A DNA stretch of 64,000 nt from Xestospongia bergquistia (taxonomy: Eukaryota > Porifera > Demospongiae > Haplosclerida > Petrosiidae): NCBI GenBank assembly GCA_963965975.1, contig OZ014412.1, positions 9,281,849 to 9,345,848 on the forward strand. The letters are read 5' to 3'. The notes beneath the pieces are model-generated. The model searched no databases. It was given only the letters and a program-made list of their open reading frames with translations, and was not told where the DNA came from. A program made the position numbers and the translations under genes. Below, piece after piece: positions 1 through 11,796 of this stretch. Position 1 is the first letter of the stretch. Each line of letters starts with the position of its first letter.

Positions 1-486
1 GAAAGTATCCTATCATTATGGAGAAGTAACTTAGCTATTTACAGTATATTCTTTCCACTCTGCCTATGTTATGTTCTTAAGTTTGCTTCCACGGACAAAA
101 TTAAATCTACTTTTAATGAAGAAATAACATTGCAATAGTGGTGTGTCATTTTAACACATGTTGTATTGGTTTCCTTATATTAATTTATTACTTGTCTAAA
201 CTAATTCTTTTAAACACTATGTACATTCCATAACATGGATTCTAATTATGAAATTTTATTCCATATATGGCTATATGCTAGATATGTAGTTAGTTAATGT
301 ATGGTAGTACATTAAGTACATATTTGATATTAATTAGAAAGTACTTGCATGTATGCAAACAGCTGCTGGAGTCCTTTCTCTTTGTTTTGTCTGTTCTCTT
401 GACTACACTTGTACACATCTAGCTAATGATATGAAAATTACTGGGAACGGCTGTATATTTAATATAATGGTTTAATTAATGTTTAT

Positions 487-752
487 GAAAAGACTCTTTA
501 ATCTGACTGTGTCATCAGATCATATCGAGGCTTTGTCATCTCATGTATTGGTATCATTATATATTGTGGATGTTACTTTGAATTGGTTTTATGATATATT
601 TAAACCACTTGTATTAGAAGATGATACTGGTATCATTCTGACCTTTATACTAGCTTAACCATTAGTGCCGGTCTTGTCTTATATCATATTGATACCATTC
701 AATGAACATATGATGATGATAACAGAAGAGGTTGACAAATACAAGGAGTTAT
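487..752 (+). pseudogene. ADP/ATP carrier pseudogene fragment
   Basis: About 265 bp align with the middle-to-C-terminal part of the intact ADP/ATP carrier at 25736-26647, but in the opposite orientation. Recognisable stretches include [11 protein letters not shown], then GCYF, then TISAGLV and a decayed IDTI before the position of the RRRMMM signature. In-frame stops and small deletions break the frame, and the signature itself is lost. No flanking exons or splice sites are visible. It is either a processed copy or part of an inverted duplication. It marks the left edge of the monooxygenase cluster while the intact carrier gene marks the right edge. Confidence 0.85.
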
Positions 753-1170
753 CATCAGTTAGTAGTTGTTACTTTGTCTGTTCATTGATAATAACATTTA
801 TATTTGATGTTTATATACTCAAGTATGTCATATGCTTTTATCATTATCATTACTATATTTATCAAGTACATATATATAGTATTAAAACATGTAATTACAA
901 TTAATATAAAATTGAAAGATTTATCATTACAATTTGTACTGTTTTGCCATTATAATAATTAATTTGATGGCTATCCATATAATAATAGATCAGAACTAGC
1001 TGGATGAAGCAGTAGTATCACTCTTTGTAACCATTGACAATTTTACATAAATTATGACATAAGAAAGTAAGAAATATTCATCAAAAAAGAATTACCACAT
1101 ATCAAAACTAAAAATTAGAGCACAAATAACTAAGTAACAAACACTTCACACATACAGCATTAGAATCAGT
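753..1170. other. Intergenic, 3' flank of monooxygenase copy A
   Basis: No coding signal. The block around 960-1170 is the 3' flank of copy A and is repeated downstream of copy B (about 9155-9396), downstream of copy C (about 19005-19250) and beside the relic near 7670. It therefore duplicated together with the genes. Confidence 0.6.
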
Positions 1171-3494
1171 TCAGTTTATGATGAAGGTTATCAGGGACAA
1201 GACAAATGAAGCAGACACTCCAACTACAAGAGATCCTGCTCCACTTGGTGTCATCAATGAGTCAGGACACTCCAATGTTTTATTGGGTTCATTGTATGGA
1301 CAATTGATGGAAGGAAGTTTACCATATGTATAGTTATATAATTGCTAAAGATATATTAAGAATAAAAGTAAGTAGAGTTATATACACACTATAATTTTGC
1401 ATTTAAAATGAATTGAGAACTGTTGCTCTGATCTCATAATAACAATATCGCTACTAGCAAAGAATTTTTGTTGGTCATTATATAGATATAGTAAAATTTA
1501 CATGCTAATAGAACATTAAAATATATCTCACATTTACCCCATTGCCATATATATCTGCTGTGAAACTACAGAAAGAAACCTGTTCTGAGTTTAGAAGTGA
1601 TGATTCTAAACCATTGATCTGATCAGGAGTCCAGTCAAGTCTGTTGAAAGTCTCAGCTATTGTTTGACTATTGATCCCTCTTTGAGGCAAAGAAGCAAAG
1701 TATCCTTGTAGAGCTGGCCTATATGTATAAAAGTTATAATTATACAAGATTGTAGGGTATCTTACGGAACATCATTTATAACAAATGAAGTAAAGCTTTT
1801 AGCACCAGGACCACTAACACAATTTGAGATATTACTACGTGGATAGTAGATTGGAAATGATAAGCACATTTCTTCTCTAGTACTATCTCCTCCCTATATA
1901 TATATATATAAGTAAAACAAAGTGTTAATATAATGATAATTAATATAGACACATACCAAAGTGACTCCACTGCGACTCTGACTATTATAGGTACAAGCAA
2001 CTACCAGTATATCACCCTGTGAAAGAAGAACATAAACGTTATCTAAACTTTATTAATAAAAAGTAAACCTTATCAAGAGTGTATTTGGGGGGGGGAGGGG
2101 GGGGGGGGAGGGAGGTACTTCTAATTGATTGGTCAATAATAATATAATAATCAATAATAATTTGCAGCAATATAAATATTATACATATAAAAAGTGGTAA
2201 ATCATTAATCAAATCTCTTAAAATTGGTTAAATACAACAGATAAAGGAGCTGCATTGAAGATTGAAATGACAACCCTACCCACTGATATATATTAAGCTT
2301 TCACAATTTCATCAATTGTCCTTCTCTTGAAACTAAGTTTCATGAACTAATCATTCCTGTGTACATTATTAAAGTATAGACCTAATTAACTAAATCCTGA
2401 GAACTAATCTAACATTCTAACAATAAGTATTAGTAATGTTTATGATACTATTCCTCACACTTTGCTTGTTATTACAATGCAACAATTAAGTAATTATAAA
2501 TATAATGCATATTTAAATTATTACAGTAGAAATTTAGCAATCATAAAACTAATCACAAATTGATTCTGACTATTAATGATTATTCTGGTAAAAAATTGGT
2601 TATAAAGTATGCCTTTTAAATTGGACCAGGTTGGTTTTAGACAGACCAGTGGCTTTAAAGTGGTCCTTAACTTAATTATACATAATCCACTAACCAAATG
2701 TAATTATAAAAGTACTTTTGAAAGTTCTGTGCATTGATCTTTAAATACATGTATATCATAGTGTCCACTTACTGGTTTAACAATTACTTCATCAATGTGT
2801 ATAGTTTGTTGGAAATTAAAGTCATACTGTAGATTTTTATCAATTGGTTTCAACTCTTCAATCTGTTCTCCATCACGGCATTGTTCAGAACGTCTTAAAT
2901 GTAGAAGTTCAACTTTTGTACCTAAAAAAATAGTAACAATAACTACTGAAAACAACAAATATATATATATATATATAATGTGTGTGCGTGTGTGTGTATA
3001 TATAAAGGATTGATTGTTCAGCTTGTTTCAATTAAATATATATCAGCAACGAAAAGAAATATCTGGCTTGCATAAAAAGAGACAAGTTTATAATATTAAT
3101 AAGTATATGTTTCTATTAAATTAATCAAATGTAGAACTGAAGGTAGAAACTTTATTTTGAGGTGTAAAACTGACTTCTTATGAGTAGTCTTCTTTGACTA
3201 CATAACTATCATATTCATAAGCCTGAAAATCAAGTCATTTTATTGGTCAGTTCATTACAAGTGTGGTAAAAACATTTATTTTTACTTTCTATCCTGTCCT
3301 AGAAAAAATGAACTTTATAGCATTGGCAAAGTAACATTTATGTACCTAGATTCTAACTTATCCTTTGATCCCATTCAATGACTATCACACTAAATCACTG
3401 TCTACATTCCACTGCTCTGTGCTTTCTTGTGCACCAAGTAATGCTTTCTTTGTGACACACACACAAACTAAGGTGGCATTGTCCAGATAATAAA

Positions 3495-3553
<59 letters not shown>

Positions 3554-6500
3554 CCAGTAATAGCTACCATTACTACATGAAGACAGTGTATATATGCATA
3601 TCAGCAATAGCTACTACTATATATACATACATCAGTGGTAGTGTATATTATACTTTATACTATGACATGCGAAATGGAATGTATTTCTTACTATTGAGTA
3701 AAATTAGTCAATACCTGCTTAAAATATTAATACTTACCCAATAGATGAGTATGTAAAGTGTTGGCAAAGATGTGTATGCCTTCTGGAGGAAAATACTAGA
3801 AACAAGAATAAAATATAAATTAGTTTTACGAACATATTTTTATGCTACATTTTTATTTCACTGTAAAAATGGTCAACTATGTTGCATACAATTCAGGATA
3901 AGAGGGTGAAATAGTAAACATCATACTATTTGTATTTCTAATATAATATGTGTGTGTGTGTGTGTGTACTAATAACATGTAATTATACAGTGTATTATCA
4001 GAGTCATGAAGATTCTGTTTAACATTTGAGTAGTTCAACAAAGTTATCATGAGTGCTAAACCATATGGTATAGGCTGTTACTATAGAATTTATGGTATGA
4101 CAATTCTAAATATAACACAGCTTTTTTGAGAAGTTATAGTTCGTTGAGCTACAATTCTGTAGTAATTAGTAATCAAAGTATGTTTATGTAAGGAGGCATG
4201 CAATCTATGTGAGTATTTTAAATGTACTATAATTATAGTATTTTATACCTGAGTACATGATGGAGAACAATATCCATAAACAGTATAGTTCTCAGCTTTT
4301 GGAGGTATAATCATGAGTGGAGACAAAAAATGTCCAACTTGCAATATACCAGCATCATATTGACGTGGTGTATCAATGTAATAGAATGTCATACCAGAAC
4401 TATCAACAACACCTATGAGAATGAGAGAGATATTATAGTTACAGAGCCACACTATTATATATATTGTGAATATTTTGTTATTATCACATAATTATGTGAG
4501 ACATGATGTTTATATTATAATGTAATGATACTACATAGAACTCTCACCTGACACTCTATGTGGGTTATCATAATGCAGTTGAATAACAGCATAGCGATAA
4601 TTATTGCCTCCAATAGGGTAGGCAACATCAGATGGATAGATAAAGTCCTAACAAAATTATATAAATCCAACAAAGTAGTAGATTTATTGCTAAATAATAT
4701 AATAAATTATTGCATTAGCAGTTTGCATATTGCTACATATTATTATGTTCATATCAGTAGTATCTTAATGTCTAATAAATAATCTGATTGCAGTAAACAC
4801 TTACTTCAGCCCTTACAGTCCAAGCACCAAATAGTAATCCAGTAAGACAATTTCTCAAACTACCACTGACTGTATCACATGGACCATCTGGCGCAGTAGT
4901 GTTAAGTTCATCACATAGATATATCAACATGTGATGAACATGTGCTTCATTCCCTTCATTAACATGTGGTGAGAACTGTAGGAATAAGGAAGATAACTTT
5001 ATTTTGTGTTTTCCTAATTCATTAATAGTATTCTACTAGTATTCCAAACTGATTCCAAACCTGAACTATTAGTATATTAGTAGTAGGAATCTTTTTAATT
5101 TAATAATATTATGACAACTATATAATTATTGTGTTTATTATAATTTCTGAATTATAAAATTTAATTTTAGCAAATAAAAACTGTAAGTGTGTACATGCAA
5201 TTAAGGATTGATAGTAATCATCATTAATTTGTTTAATTTATAATGCAACAAAATAAATAATAAATCAACAAATAAACAAACAACAATTAATATTACCCTG
5301 ATAATGTATCTTTCTTCATCTTGAATAGTTTGGGGTAGCTCAACTCTAGCACACCAGTAAGTAGTATCTGAATTAGGAATAGTCACCTATGTCAATAGAA
5401 TAAAATAATGTAACTTAAAACTCTAGACTATTATTATAATAAACTAGTCTTACGTAACTGACAGTCGAATGCTTGCATGCCAAAAAAAATGAGACTGGTT
5501 ATATTGACTATAAGCCTACTACAATGACATTAGAGGCTATTGTAATTGATTGTATGAAAAAACATAGTCTCATCCTGAGGCTGCTGTACCCCTCACATAG
5601 GGGCGTGGCAGTCTGGAGGTGAGTCTAAAGTAAAATAAGAGGGAGGCTAAGACCTGTAGCTGGAGAGTTATCATAAGCTATGGTGTGGTAATAATCATGG
5701 TAACTGATAATATACATACCTGGTCTACAGCAAGAGTAAAGGATTGAGTTCCTGGTGGATCACTAGGTGGATTTAGTAAACCTCCAAGTAAGTTAACACT
5801 TCTTGATCCTTTATAATCATGAGCAGTAAATGTTCCTTCAGCTCCATTAGGAGGATCTTCATCTTTAAAGCTCCACACAATACGAGATGTACTAGTCTAT
5901 TATAAACAATGGGAAAAGCTAACATGACAAGGGATATATATACTATTACAACAACACAGGACATTACTAATGTAACTGAACCGTAAAATACAAATAGCAA
6001 AACATTGAATTCCAACCACATAACTGAATTATTACTTGTTATATTTTGCTGACAGATAAAAAGATAGTATTTGGAAACATACACACCTATCTTACTAGAA
6101 ATTACTCATTACTCTTGTAAATGATTTCTAATGCAAGTGTTGGTCAATTTCTTCTTTCAATCTATATGTGGCTTGTCTGCTTTAATTAATTATATTATGG
6201 ATTAACAGAAAAGGATAGAAAATGTTTGGTACATATACAAATTAAATAGTATACTATATATATATATTTATAAATTCAAGCTAAAGCTAATTTGTATTAT
6301 TAAAACATACATTAGCTACACTCACTTTATCAATATTTAGATCTTCATTATTTGGATCACATGAAGTGTAGTTTCTAGTAAATTCAAGTGTAGTGTGGCC
6401 ATTATTCTCTTCAGAATTAGTCAGTATCCAGTCTTGACTTTCATCAATTGGAGGAGTTGAACGTTGGACAGCAAAACGATCCTATAACACAAGACAATTA

Positions 6501-6866
6501 TGATAATTACTTGATACACTAATAAATATCACTATAATACATTAATTTTAATGCAAAATCCATTTAGTCTATATGTATGATTCAACTTACATTAAAGTAA
6601 GCACTACCATTTTGCACCCATCCAATCACCACATCAGATCCAGGCATTTGTCCATTAGGAGAGAGACCAAAACCAATCCAACCTGTAGTCCGAACTCTAA
6701 CTGCAAAAGAAATGTTCTGCAGTTGTGGGTTGTAGGTCCAGTAGAGAGTATATCTCTCATGGAGTGTCAAGTTAAACTGATACTTATCAGACAAGTCATG
6801 ATCAGACATACAAGATGGAACAATGTAAAGAAGGACAGCCAAATAAAACGACCAGTTTATAGCCAT
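1171..6866 (-). CDS. MOXD1-like: DOMON / copper monooxygenase (MOXD1/DBH-like), copy A
   Basis: Thirteen exons (transcript order): 6591-6866, 6326-6481, 5720-5896, 5297-5386, 4805-4975, 4548-4647, 4249-4412, 3738-3795, 2773-2921, 1957-2016, 1766-1893, 1538-1718, 1171-1344. All junctions are GT/AG and the phases agree, giving 627 aa. Order: signal peptide (MAINWSFYLAVLLYIVPSC), DOMON domain (about 25-145, with GWIGFGLSPNG), Cu2 monooxygenase N-domain with HVHHM and QLHYDNP, C-domain with HTHLLG and EEMC, then a hydrophobic C-terminus after PSGAGS that looks like a GPI signal or membrane tail. In PHM/DBH these motifs hold the CuH (His-His, His) and CuM (HxH, Met) ligands, so all copper ligands appear present. 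Family role: ascorbate-dependent hydroxylation in the secretory pathway; the substrate is unknown. The start is chosen by homology with copies B and C; an in-frame ATG at 6986 exists upstream but lies before the signal peptide. Confidence 0.92.
2085..2117 (+). repeat. Poly-G tract in copy A intron 9
   Basis: A nearly uninterrupted run of G broken only by single A residues. It could form G-quadruplex structures on the plus strand. The matching introns of copies B and C have only short G-rich remnants (about 10199-10212 and 20192-20204). Confidence 0.8.
3498..3553. repeat. (AT)n microsatellite
   Basis: Pure or nearly pure AT dinucleotide repeat in intron 8 of copy A. Short open frames across it are repeat artefacts. 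Confidence 0.9.
5566..5632. repeat. Small foldback element, copy A intron 3
   Basis: Imperfect hairpin: TAGTCTCATCC at one end, GGTGAGTCTA at the other, with a CCCCT/AGGGG inner stem around a 5-nt loop. The same element sits in intron 3 of copies B (12949-13017, where the ends pair best) and C (23834-23905), so it predates the gene triplication. Confidence 0.6.
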
Positions 6867-6970
6867 GTCGCAACTGTACGATAATGCGAACAGTACGCTT
6901 TTTACAATTGTAGAAGAGGGTTGGGCTAGATTATCATGTCTGTAGCAAGACATATGGTCGTCATAGCAAC
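6867..6970 (-). promoter_or_regulatory. Shared upstream region of copies A and C
   Basis: Immediately upstream of the copy A start, the minus strand matches the same position upstream of copy C (25497-25570). Shared words on the plus strand are GTCGCAACTGTACGATAATG next to the start and ATGGTCGTCATAGCAAC further out. Copy B has a different upstream sequence. This is a candidate core promoter/5'UTR. No TATA box is evident. Confidence 0.5.
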
Positions 6971-6986
6971 AACTTTCATAATTCAT

Positions 6987-7429
6987 ATATCAATTTTTTA
7001 AATCTATTTTATAATACGGGATGCTATCAAGTGTAGCATATGCTTTTTTCGGTTTTGGCTGAGAACCTGACATTATCCTGACTTTGTTTAAGAATAAAGT
7101 GATTAATAGTATTTAAAAACATCTAATAATTGCAGTTAATAGTTAATATTAAAATTTTTATCATTAAAATTAATCTGTAGTATATATGCAATTTATAATT
7201 ATATTATACAGTAAAATATAATATTACAATCTATACTGATGAACTGCCAGCATTAATCCATTGCTTCTCAGTTGTGTACATGTCCTCTTCTTCCACAATA
7301 TATTGACTGAGAACAATGATTGCTGTAACTATAACTTACTGTACTAGCATTTGAAAAACATTAGTTTCATCTATTCTACCAGTATCAAGAGATTGTATGA
7401 TAGAGAAGCATACCATAAACAGGGGTGGA
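6987..7429. other. Intergenic spacer
   Basis: AT-rich with no convincing exon on either strand. A region near 7250-7400 shares words with the spacer at about 8990-9120, suggesting it duplicated with the gene cluster. Confidence 0.4.
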
Positions 7430-7557
7430 GACAGCTACTGAAAAGTGGGGGGGCCAAGTACTTAGTGAAGAATCAGATAGATGTAAATGAAAATCTTATT
7501 TTAAAAAATTAACTAAAAATTACCAAAGTGAGGAGTGCAATTCGTCATGCATACTTG
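7430..7557. mobile_element. Internally deleted hAT end (relic)
   Basis: Starts with the same CAGGGGTGGAGACAGCTACT as the hAT element at 30729. About 95 bp later it jumps to sequence matching the right sub-terminal part of that element (compare 7531-7557 with 32501-32522). The right terminal repeat is missing. It is a non-autonomous deletion derivative. Confidence 0.75.
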
Positions 7558-7639
7558 TATAAAATAATACTATTAAATAGTATTATTTTCAGTTAAAGTC
7601 ATACATATATAATGTTACATTGGTACCAGTCAGCTAAAT

Positions 7640-8590
7640 TTGTAATGAGAGTGATGTCTAGTTCTGAGTTGATGGCCATTCATTCATAATAATTATAGTA
7701 CAGACTTTGTCAGATATTTGTTTTAAATTTAAACTACCATCAAAATCAACTTTGTTTCTCAAGAGACAGACTAACATTATGAAAAGTTATTGACTGATTT
7801 AAGAGAGCAATGTTATATTAACAATAACAAAACTAAAATTGGAGACTGAATTAATTAAGATACATACATACTGGCAGACGTTAACAACTTAGATGCAAAT
7901 AAATCAATGACAAGAAATTAGTTAGTTGTGTTAATTGAATCCTATTGTCAGGGACAACAGAAATACAGCCAAAAGGACACCACTCCATTGTTTTATCAGG
8001 TTCTGTGTATGAGCAATTGATGGAAGGAAGTTTGTCATATGCTAAATGCTAGAGTACGTAAAATAAAATTAAATCAAATCAGGAAAATACATGGTCCTAA
8101 ACTATTATCTCAGTCATATTAATCAAGTAGCTTGATTGAAAAGATCAGAAATTTATGACTTTACCATAAGTATATCTTCAGTGAAAGTACACAAAGAATA
8201 TTGGCTTGAATTTGACAATGATAAATAAATTTTAAGCCATTGATCTGATCAGGAGTCCAGTCAAGTCTGAAAAAAGCATCAGAGCAATTCCTTAGAGATT
8301 GACTGAATAAAGTCCAGCCTATCAGCAATAACTACAACTAAATAGTATACAGTGTAATTCCTACATTATTCTTGTTTACTATGAATGCTTAATTATATTT
8401 CATATCTGTTGATTGTTTTGATTGTTCAGCATTTGTTTATTGACAGAACATCATTATTATTACTACCACATACATTGCATATTATGTTGCATATCATATT
8501 ATATTTAATAGTGTCACTATTAATGCTGTAGTATTATGTATATGTATATAGTCTATCATTATCATTACTTTGTATATATATTTTATCAAG
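7640..8590 (-). pseudogene. Relic of a fourth monooxygenase copy
   Basis: Between copies A and B there is a decayed 3' end of the same gene. A degenerate last exon (about 7950-8056) matches exon 13 around the CPYNEPNKT-coding part. A degenerate exon 12 (about 8166-8305) matches copy B exon 12, with a stop and a small deletion. It is followed by sequence (about 8315-8590) otherwise found inside intron 8 of copies B (from about 11090) and C (from about 21330). The intervening exons are missing, so an internal deletion removed exons 9-11. It shares more with copy B than with A. Confidence 0.8.
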
Positions 8591-9396
8591 TGGATGTACA
8601 GTATTGAAAAACATATAATTGCAGTTAATATAAAACTGAAAGATTTATCATTCAAATTTTGCACTGACTTGTGATTACAGTAAATAATTTTACTTAAACT
8701 CAACTAACTCCAAACAATAAATTATGATACACAATCATACATGAGACATTCTAACATATTTAACCACATTGTATGAATAATTATATATGAATATTAATAA
8801 TAACTAGTTACCAGTATGTAATTAATATCTGTATCATACATATTAAATTATGTACAGTATAAGACCAAATATCACAATATCTATATATATAATGAACTCA
8901 AAACATTGAATCTGTTACATAGTTCCTGAGATAACATCAAAGTGATGACATGATCTCAATTTCAAGTCTTGTAATTACAGCATGCTGTGTCCTCTACGTA
9001 TTCAGTGATATAGTCTGAGCATAGAACACATTGATTGCTATAGTTATAATCTACTGTTACTAGCATTTACAAGACATTAATATTTCTACTATTCTACTAG
9101 CAATTAGATTGCATGATTGAGGAAATGTTGGTAATTGCAACGAATGTGTTATGATTTGATGGCCATTCATATAATAACAGTGAAGGCTTACCTAGATATT
9201 AATAAAAGGTCTTAGTACTAAGCATTTTAATCAACCAATACGATTACTCATTGTAACCATTTATAATTTTACATAAATCATGAGAAATAAGAAAGCAAAA
9301 AAATCATCAAAAAAGAACTACCACATCTTAAAACTAAAAGTTAGAGAACAAATAACTAAGTAATAAACACTTCACACATACAGCATTAGAATCAGT

Positions 9397-11765
9397 TTAG
9401 TTTATGATGAAGGCTATCAGGGACAAGACAAGTGAAGCAAACACTCCAACTACAAGAGATCCTGCTCCACTTGGTGGCATGAATGAGTCAGGACACTCCA
9501 ATGTTTTATTGGGTTCTTTGTATGGACAATTGATGGAAGGACGTTTGCCATATGTTACTTTCTAGGGTGCATGAAATAGAATTAAATCATAAAGTGTTCC
9601 TAAATGAATATCTCTATCATATTAATCAAGTTAGGTTGGTCAAAAAAAGCAGAAATTTATGACTTTACCGGAGGTATATCTTCAGTGAAAGTACACCAAG
9701 AATACTGGCGTGAATTTGACAGTGATAATTCTAAGCCATTGATCTGTTCAGGAGTCCAGTCAAGTCTGAAGAAAGCATCAGAGCGATTCCATAGAGGTTG
9801 ACTGAATAAAGTGAAAAAATTAAATTAATTAAATTAATTAAAATTAAATGATAATATTGATCATGCTTACGGGACATAATTCTGATAAAATGAAGCAAAA
9901 CTCCGAACAGCAGGACTACTAAGACAATTTGAGATATTACTACGGGGATAATAGATTGGAAATGAAAAACACATTTCTTCTCTAGTACTTTCTCCTCCCT
10001 ATATATATGTGTAAGTACATAAAGTGTTAACAACATAATACAATGATAATTTATATAGGCACATACCACAGTGATTCTACTACGACTCTGACTATCATAG
10101 GTACAAGCAACCATCAGTATATCACCCTGTGAAAGAAGAACATAAACTTCATCTAAACTTTATTAGTATAAAGTAAACCTTATCAAGAGTTGTATCTGTG
10201 GGGAGGGGGAGGTGCCTGGAGTGTACAAGCACCTCCATGTTGTTTGATCAAATATATAACAATAATTTGTGGCAATGTCTATATATTACATATAAAATGT
10301 AGATAATCATCAAACAAATTCTTTGAACATAAATACAACAGAATAATGCCTAAGAAATGGTTGAAGCTGTTTTTGTAGAACTGCATTGTAGATTGGAATG
10401 ATAATCAGCCCCACCAATTGACATACTCGGATTGTGTGGGCATTTCATAATGCATCAAATTGTTAGAACTACACTTGAAGGACTAATCATTCCTGTGTAC
10501 TTTACTAAAGTATAGAGCTGGTTAACAAAATCCTGAGAAGTAAATCTAACATTCTAACAATAAGTAATAACAATGTTTATAACCATGATCGTCAAAATAT
10601 AATTATAGGAGGAAGTTCTGTGCATTGATCTTTAAATACATGTATATCATAGTGTCCATGCACTTACTGGTTTAACAATTACTTCATCAATGTGTATAGT
10701 TTGTTGGAAATTAAAGTCATAGTGAAGATTTTTATCAATTGGTTTCAACTCTTCAATCTGTTCTCCATCACGGCATTGTTCAGAACGTCTCAAATGTAGA
10801 AGTTCAATTTTTGTACCTAAAAATGTACTAGTAATATATAACAAAATTTTTGAAGATTATACAATATATATATATATTTATACATACTTAATAGCTCTAG
10901 ATGCCTTCTAAGCACCTTTCATTCCTCTAAATTTTATTGCTCTTTGTTTTCTTAACTTGCTTAGCCAAACATCAAGTAATGTTTTCTTTGTCACATGACA
11001 TCACAACACCCACCCACACACACAAACTAAGGCAACATGTTGGCATATTATACAAACAATTAAAAGCATATATACTAGCAATAACTACCACTAAATAGTA
11101 TACAGTGTAATTCCTACATAATTCTTGTTTACTATAAATGCTTATATTTCATATCTGTTGATTGCTTTGCTATCAGTCATTTGTTTATTAACAGAACATC
11201 ATCATTATTACTCCCACATATGTTGTATATCATATTATATTTAGTAATGTCACCACTACTATTGTCAATATATTTAATAAAAGATTGTGTATATCGGTCT
11301 ACACTTTCTCTGTAATGAAATCACATCAAAGTCACATTATAGTTTATTTTTATAAAATTCAATACTTTATGAACACTTATTTTTTATTCCTAATAGGGAA
11401 GCTAAGTAACATGATATTTTAATGCACTATACAATGACAATGTATATTATACTTCGTACTATGACATTCAAATTGGAATGTATTTCTTATTATTGAATAA
11501 CAATTTAGTTAATACTTGCTTAAAATTTTTAAACTTACCCAATAGATGAGTATGTAAAGTGTTGGCAAAGATGTGTATGCCTTCTGAAGGGAATTGCTAG
11601 AAACAAGAACCAAATATAAATTATTTCCATAGACATAAAATTAGAGTAATAATGTTTGCATTAAGAAATTATGCAATGAATGTTTAAGTGTCCACATATT
11701 TGAATACAATTAAAATTTTAGTTTATTAATACAATTAGCATCTTGGATGTTAAACCATTATGCTG

Positions 11766-11796
<31 letters not shown>

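Noticed and set aside
3385-3607. Open frames rich in Ile/Tyr around 3400-3600
   Set aside because: They run across an (AT)n microsatellite and have no support from the other gene copies.
6867-6986. Upstream in-frame extension of monooxygenase copy A exon 1 (ATG at 6986)
   Set aside because: Copies B and C start at the ATG just before the signal peptide. The extension would bury the signal peptide, and the region is shared with copy C as non-coding upstream sequence.
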